NCBI RefSeq assembly: GCF_030409505.1
Contig: NZ_JAUFPZ010000002.1
Location: forward strand, 3,417,501 to 3,481,500
Length of the DNA stretch: 64,000 nt
Origin: Zunongwangia endophytica
GTDB taxonomy: Bacteria; Bacteroidota; Bacteroidia; Flavobacteriales; Flavobacteriaceae
Direction: 5' to 3'
Part shown: in pieces, positions 60,150 through 64,000 of the stretch
How positions within the stretch are numbered: the first letter of the stretch is position 1
Layout: each line of letters begins with the position of its first letter
Program-made: the position numbers and the translations under genes
The notes under the pieces: generated by a model
Databases searched by the model: none
Told to the model about the DNA's origin: nothing
Seen by the model: only the letters and a program-made list of their open reading frames with translations

Positions 60150-61430
60150 CTAAAAACTAATCACTGCTTCAACCGTTGCACCATTAAATTTACCTTCATT
60201 TAAAATGCTTGTTTGACTAAAGTCATCATAATTTTGAACTACATATTCAGCTTTCAAAAGAATGTTTTTTGTCATAAACCATCCTGCGGCTGCCTGGAAT
60301 CTGTTGATGTTTATGTCTTGTCCTGAAGGATCTTCAGCATCAAGCATATTATAACGGGCACCTACATAAATGTTTTCATCAAGTCCAAATCTGTAAATTA
60401 GCTCTCCTGCATATTGGTTAGCAGTTCTCTCATCAACTTCAGCGCTAGCTTTTCCAGTAGCAGTTTCGATGGTTCCGAAGAATTCAAGACCTCTGTATTT
60501 TACAAAAGGATTAATCATAATAGCAGTTATTTCGTTAGCAAGTTTAGGGTCGTATCTTGATGCTCTAAAGTCGTCACTTTCGCTACCTAGTGCCTGCATT
60601 ACGTTATAATATCTTGCTCCAGATCTATCTGCGCTATACAAGTAGGTGTTTGGGATATAACCGGTGTTGTACATAGATCCAGTAAGACGAACACGTAAAT
60701 CATTAGTAATTTGTTTGTCGTACCCTAATTTTGCAAGGAAAGATGCGCCTCCTGTTTTGTTATATTCATTTTCTTCTACCGATTGGTTTAATTTACCGTT
60801 GGTAAAACCAACCATTCCTATAAAGCCATTACGACGGTAGTAAAGCTCAGCCCCTACTTCAGTAGTAAAAGCATCCATAATTAAGTTTCCTACAAATGGA
60901 TTATAAATAGCTTGTGCATTATCTGTTCTTCGGAAATGGGCATCACCATAGTTGTTTTCCATATGTCCGATTTTAATAGTGGTGTATTTCATAACATCGT
61001 CTAGGAAGCCTTCCTGAACGAAGTCTAATTTATCGACTACTAAATATCCTCCTTTTACATAAGGTTCATGGTGGTGTCTTGATGATAAATATGTACGAAG
61101 GTGCATTCTAACTCCGTCATATAGGGCAACATCTAAATCGAAGTTAGCGGTAGGAAGATTAAAGTTTTCTCCAATACCTTGTATTTGATAATTTTCAAGA
61201 TTTGCGTTTTCGTTATCTATAGCTTGGAACTGTAAAGCAAACGCTCCTCCAATTCTAACTTTTAATCCGTCAAAAGTAGAAACGGTATCTTTTGGAGCTT
61301 CAAAAACGTTTATGCCAGCTCTATCAGGTTCGCGATAGTTATCAAGGCTTCTGTTTTCTTGTGCTTGCATAGAGCTCACGCCAAGGAATAAAAAGGAAGC
61401 TAATGCGGAGATTTTAAATATAGTTTTCAT
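60150..61430 (-). CDS. Outer-membrane porin-like beta-barrel
   Basis: A 426-residue exported protein with a signal peptide (about residues 1-23, ending SSMQAQ) and about 16 predicted amphipathic beta strands, ending TVEAVISF with a C-terminal aromatic residue as needed for barrel insertion. The HLRTYLSSRHHHEPYVKGGY segment with three histidines is a notable feature. It resembles the flavobacterial porins of O/P or general type. Flanked on both sides by YceI genes in one direction, and 21 bp from the upstream one. Confidence 0.8.
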   Translation of the reverse strand: MKTIFKISALASFLFLGVSSMQAQENRSLDNYREPDRAGINVFEAPKDTVSTFDGLKVRIGGAFALQFQAIDNENANLENYQIQGIGENFNLPTANFDLDVALYDGVRMHLRTYLSSRHHHEPYVKGGYLVVDKLDFVQEGFLDDVMKYTTIKIGHMENNYGDAHFRRTDNAQAIYNPFVGNLIMDAFTTEVGAELYYRRNGFIGMVGFTNGKLNQSVEENEYNKTGGASFLAKLGYDKQITNDLRVRLTGSMYNTGYIPNTYLYSADRSGARYYNVMQALGSESDDFRASRYDPKLANEITAIMINPFVKYRGLEFFGTIETATGKASAEVDERTANQYAGELIYRFGLDENIYVGARYNMLDAEDPSGQDININRFQAAAGWFMTKNILLKAEYVVQNYDDFSQTSILNEGKFNGATVEAVISF

Positions 61431-61451
61431 ATTGTTTGATTTATGAATTAG

Positions 61452-61988
61452 TTATTGTTTGAATTGAAAATTGAAGTTTACCGTTACCTCTTCTCCGGTT
61501 TTAATGGTGCCCATCAAAGCTGTTGGAGGTTCTACACCGTAATCGGTCATATTGATAGTTTGCTTTCCTGAAATTTTGATGATTTGATTAGAATTTTTTA
61601 TACTTATTGGTATTGAAACTGTTTTTGATTTTCCGTTCATGCTGAGTGTGCCAACTATTTTGTTTGCGTGTACCTCTTTTGAAGTGAATTTTACTTTCGG
61701 ATGATCATCTTCGTTCAATGCTTTATAAGCATTTTTGTCCATACCACCCTTTCCGCTTTTTAAAGATTTGATAGGAATTTCAATATTAATTTTAGAGACT
61801 TTTCCTGCTTGACTTTCTATATGTCCGACGGCAGTATTAGATGTCATTTCCCAGTCGTGGATATTAGAAGTTCCTTCTACCACTATATTTGATTTGATAG
61901 ATTTGAGATTTTGACTGTTTACATTGAATCCTGCAAAAACTAGAAGGATTATGGTGATCACTGAATAATTAAGGGATTTGGTTCTCAT
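61452..61988 (-). CDS. YceI-family periplasmic protein, first gene of the operon
   Basis: A 178-residue exported protein: signal peptide about residues 1-25, then the YceI core with VEGTSNIHDWEM (about 36-47), SLKSGKGGMDKNAYKALNEDDHPKVKF and TDYGVEPPTALMGTIKTGEEVTV. Such proteins bind hydrophobic ligands in the periplasm. It is followed after 21 bp by the porin gene, and then by a second YceI gene past a hairpin. Confidence 0.9.
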   Translation of the reverse strand: MRTKSLNYSVITIILLVFAGFNVNSQNLKSIKSNIVVEGTSNIHDWEMTSNTAVGHIESQAGKVSKINIEIPIKSLKSGKGGMDKNAYKALNEDDHPKVKFTSKEVHANKIVGTLSMNGKSKTVSIPISIKNSNQIIKISGKQTINMTDYGVEPPTALMGTIKTGEEVTVNFNFQFKQ

Positions 61989-62181
61989 GGCTTATCTGTT
62001 TTGTTTGATACAAATTTCTCATAATAAGCCCTGAGAATTTATGATTAATGTCATGTTTTGCCGAAATCATAGGTGTTTAGTGGGGAGTTGTTAACTATTT
62101 CGATATAGTTGTTTTTTTGATGAACTAAGCCTAAATGAAAAATTATGTCATATATTTTTCCTGATGTAATTGAAAAGATTT

Positions 62182-62274
62182 TATATTTACAGCTTCATTT
62201 TTGAAGCTATGATTCCTATAGAAACTTCCCCAAACAATGTTTCTAGTGATATTCCCCAAAAATAGCTTCTTTTT
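62182..62274 (+). promoter_or_regulatory. Putative attenuator-type leader of upxY
   Basis: Segment A AGCTTCA (62191-62197) pairs with B TGAAGCT (62202-62208) in a TTTT-loop hairpin. B (GAAGCTAT, 62203-62210) also pairs perfectly over 8 bp with C ATAGCTTC (62262-62269), which is followed by TTTTT (62270-62274). An inner AGAAAC / GTTTCT hairpin (62220-62225, 62239-62244) lies inside. An 18-codon frame runs from ATG 62209 to TAG 62265. A -7-like TATATTTA is at 62182-62189. No named element is claimed. Confidence 0.45.
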
Positions 62275-62291
62275 CAAATTAAAAATTTACT

Positions 62292-62765
62292 ATGCCTTGG
62301 TATGTAATAATAACAAAGCCTAAGTCTGAAATCAGAACATCTGAGATTTTAGAAAATATGGGTGTTGAAGTATTTTGTCCAGTAATTGAGGAAGTACGAC
62401 AATGGAGCGATCGAAAAAAGAAATTTATTGTTCCTTTATTTCGTGGCTATATTTTCGTAAAATTATTAGATAAGGAGCGTTCTGTAGTTTTTGAAGTATC
62501 AGGAGTGTTAAAATATTTATTTTGGTTAGGTAAACCTGCAACAGTTCATCAAAAAGAAATTGAAGTGATCAAAGAATGGTTATGTAATGAAACTATTAAT
62601 AATATTAAAGTTTCGCAATTTAAACCTGGAGAAAGTATAAATATTAAAAACGGTGCTTTTAAAAATAAAAAGGCTGTTATTCAGGAAATAAGTAAAACAA
62701 AGTTGAAATTAGTTCTGCCAAATTTCGGAATATTTTTAACTGCTGACATTAATGAACTTATTTAG
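62292..62765 (+). CDS. UpxY-family transcription antiterminator (NusG-like)
   Basis: A 157-residue NusG paralogue. The NGN domain (about residues 1-105) begins MPWYVIITKPKSEIRT and contains VFCPVIEEVRQWSDRKKKFIVPLF, and the C-terminal KOW domain holds the FKPGESINIKNGAF start. In Bacteroidota these locus-specific antiterminators (UpxY) allow RNA polymerase to read through the leader of a surface-polysaccharide locus. The next gene, manC, is transcribed in the same direction after a 330-bp leader, consistent with this. It has its own complex leader. Confidence 0.92.
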   Translation: MPWYVIITKPKSEIRTSEILENMGVEVFCPVIEEVRQWSDRKKKFIVPLFRGYIFVKLLDKERSVVFEVSGVLKYLFWLGKPATVHQKEIEVIKEWLCNETINNIKVSQFKPGESINIKNGAFKNKKAVIQEISKTKLKLVLPNFGIFLTADINELI

Positions 62766-63095
62766 GTTTACAAATACTGCATCATTCGTAAATTAACAGT
62801 TTGATTATTGAAAAATCACTCAAACGTTTCGGCTGTTTTTGAAAATATAGTAATAGTAAAAAATTGTTAATTTTTCATTTTGTTAAATTAACATTTATTT
62901 ATAGGTTAGTGTATTCTAAATAAATAGTTTTGGATTTCTATTTTATAGAAAATGAGGTCGATTTTTATACAAATTTAACTCCTTCTTTTTTTATTCTAGG
63001 AAGTTAAAAGTGAATTACTTGAGTGATTTTATCTGTGACTCTAACGGCGAAGCCGTGGAAAATTTTATCTTTAAAGTAAATTAATCAACGAAAAT
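62766..63095 (+). promoter_or_regulatory. 330-bp leader of the polysaccharide locus
   Basis: No gene in this stretch. It is very AT-rich with many T tracts. TTTAACTCC (62974-62982) pairs with GGAAGTTAAA (62999-63008) across one bulge, enclosing a T-rich loop. A compact ACGGC-GAA-GCCGT hairpin (63044-63056) lies 40 bp before the manC start. It is the expected target region for the UpxY-type antiterminator just upstream; the recognised sequence is not known. Confidence 0.45.
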
Positions 63096-64000
63096 ATGAG
63101 TACTACGTATCATGTTGTATTAACGGGTGGGGTAGGGAGCCGTTTATGGCCACTTTCCAGAAAATCCAGACCCAAACAATATTTAGAAATATTTAAGAAT
63201 GATTCTTTATTCGAGCTTGCTGTAAAAAGAAATCAAAAATTTTCCGACGGACTTATAGTAGTAGGGAATAAAGACAATCGAAATCTTTCCATCAAAAGTT
63301 TAGAAAAACTTGGAGTGGATAATTATCACGAAATAGTCGAAGCCACTCCCCGAAATACTGCTCCAGCAATAGCTTTTGCTGCGTTTCAGGTAAAAGCAGA
63401 TGACATATTAGTGGTGACGCCAGCAGATCATATTATCAAGGCAGACATTTTTTATGATAAAGCAGTTACGAATGCAATCGAATTAGCAAAATCGGATAAT
63501 ATAGTAACTTTCGGAGTGAAACCCACAAGACCTGAAACAGGTTATGGTTATATAGAAAGTGACGGACAATCTGTACTATCTTTTCGTGAAAAACCAAACT
63601 TGGAGACTGCTAAAGATTTTTTACAAAAAGGTAACTTTTTATGGAATAGCGGTATGTTTTGCTTTAAAGCAGGTGTGTTTTTATCAGAGTTAAAAAAATA
63701 CGAACCCGAAGTCTTTGAAAATTCCAAGTCAGCTTTTGAACAGACAGAAGAAGGAAGGCTTAGCGAAGAATTATCGATGCAAATACCTTCCATAAGTGTA
63801 GATTACGCCGTCATGGAGCGCAGTGAATTAATAAAGGTAGTTGATGCTGAATTCGACTGGAGTGATATGGGAAGCTTTGAAGCTGTTTATGATTATTTTG
63901 TAGAATCAGGATATCCTGTGGATGATAACGGAAATATGGTGATTGGATGCGAAAAATTCACAGCTTTTGTTGGAATAAAAAATTGTATTTTTGTAAATAC
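63096..64000 (+). CDS. manC: Mannose-1-phosphate guanylyltransferase (3' truncated by window edge)
   Basis: A frame open to the window end gives at least 301 residues. The nucleotidyltransferase motif TGGVGSRLWPLSRKSRPKQY (about residues 10-29), PADHII (about 109-114), FREKP near residue 165, and WNSGMF are the GDP-mannose pyrophosphorylase signatures. It makes GDP-mannose for surface glycans. The start ATG at 63096 follows a long leader after the antiterminator gene. It is the first structural gene of what is probably an exopolysaccharide or capsule locus continuing beyond the window. Confidence 0.95.
   Translation, partial: MSTTYHVVLTGGVGSRLWPLSRKSRPKQYLEIFKNDSLFELAVKRNQKFSDGLIVVGNKDNRNLSIKSLEKLGVDNYHEIVEATPRNTAPAIAFAAFQVKADDILVVTPADHIIKADIFYDKAVTNAIELAKSDNIVTFGVKPTRPETGYGYIESDGQSVLSFREKPNLETAKDFLQKGNFLWNSGMFCFKAGVFLSELKKYEPEVFENSKSAFEQTEEGRLSEELSMQIPSISVDYAVMERSELIKVVDAEFDWSDMGSFEAVYDYFVESGYPVDDNGNMVIGCEKFTAFVGIKNCIFVN

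Noticed and set aside
61989..62030. GGCTTAT / ATAAGCC inverted repeat as an operator of the YceI operon
   Set aside because: Arms are 28 bp apart and one arm includes the start codon context; it is within chance expectation for a region this AT-rich and no family match is known.
63548..63793. Minus-strand frame of 81 residues over manC
   Set aside because: It is antisense to the nucleotidyltransferase gene whose frame is open to the window edge and carries all its motifs.
1..64000. CRISPR arrays, insertion sequences, prophage or integrase genes
   Set aside because: No regularly spaced repeat, transposase motif, att-like duplication or phage gene was found; gene order is dense and housekeeping-like throughout.

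Overview
The window comes from a member of the Bacteroidota, most likely a marine Flavobacteriaceae of the Gramella / Zunongwangia / Salegentibacter type (genus is inference). Supporting signs are the low GC content, the -7 promoter motif TAnnTTTG found upstream of many genes, almost no Shine-Dalgarno sequences, a type IX secretion (T9SS) sorting domain, a TonB receptor with a carboxypeptidase-like plug extension, a UpxY-type antiterminator, DUF4271/DUF4296 proteins and a class II ATP-type PEP carboxykinase. Most of it is chromosomal core; no insertion sequence, phage, integrase or CRISPR array was seen.

Layout. 1-3.1 kb: end of an ATP-dependent DNA ligase and its Lhr-like DEXH helicase. 3.1-12.7 kb: small membrane protein, omega-amidase-type nitrilase, Ig-like lipoprotein, ComF, coiled-coil membrane protein, glycyl-tRNA synthetase, ferritin, an Lrp regulator and a saccharopine dehydrogenase-like enzyme. 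12.7-22.7 kb: DUF423, pckA, hemD with DUF4271, a polyprenol-phosphate mannosyltransferase / dihydroorotase / DUF4296 operon, a nucleotide-sugar epimerase-like reductase, tyrS and a LuxE-like acyl-activating protein. 22.7-30.3 kb: a tiny T9SS cargo, a beta-helix lipoprotein with a TonB receptor, and a divergent PhoB/PhoR-type two-component pair with a Pho-box-like repeat in the shared intergenic region. 30.4-37.5 kb: trmB, LysE-type exporter, alkyltransferase-like protein, an Fe-S/redox run (Mrp, NifU-like, ferredoxin-NADP reductase, ferredoxin), DUF3050, an unlisted 57-residue Cys-rich protein and an acyl-CoA dehydrogenase. 37.6-47 kb: rhlE, TrmN6-like methylase, the tsf-rpsB-rpsI-rplM translation block, AI-2E transporter and polA. 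47-57.5 kb: glycosylasparaginase with a sugar permease, metallophosphoesterase, CXXC-less thioredoxin, polysaccharide deacetylase, a 1101-residue DUF2723 membrane protein, tRNA-Gln, an AraC regulator and an MFS transporter. 57.7-62 kb: SLC13 permease facing a YceI-porin-YceI operon. 62-64 kb: a upxY-type antiterminator and the start of a mannose-1-phosphate guanylyltransferase, which is probably the beginning of a surface-polysaccharide locus continuing past the window.

The most interesting signals are regulatory. (1) The leader of upxY contains three segments that can form mutually exclusive hairpins, the second followed by a T-run, with an 18-codon ORF spanning the loop. (2) A TTAACG-N5-TTAACG repeat lies between the TonB operon and the PhoB/PhoR-type genes. 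(3) A compact hairpin sits directly downstream of a consensus promoter ahead of rplM-rpsI. (4) A conserved-looking Cys-cluster microprotein lies at 36072-36245. Function calls rest on motifs read by eye; no database search was run.
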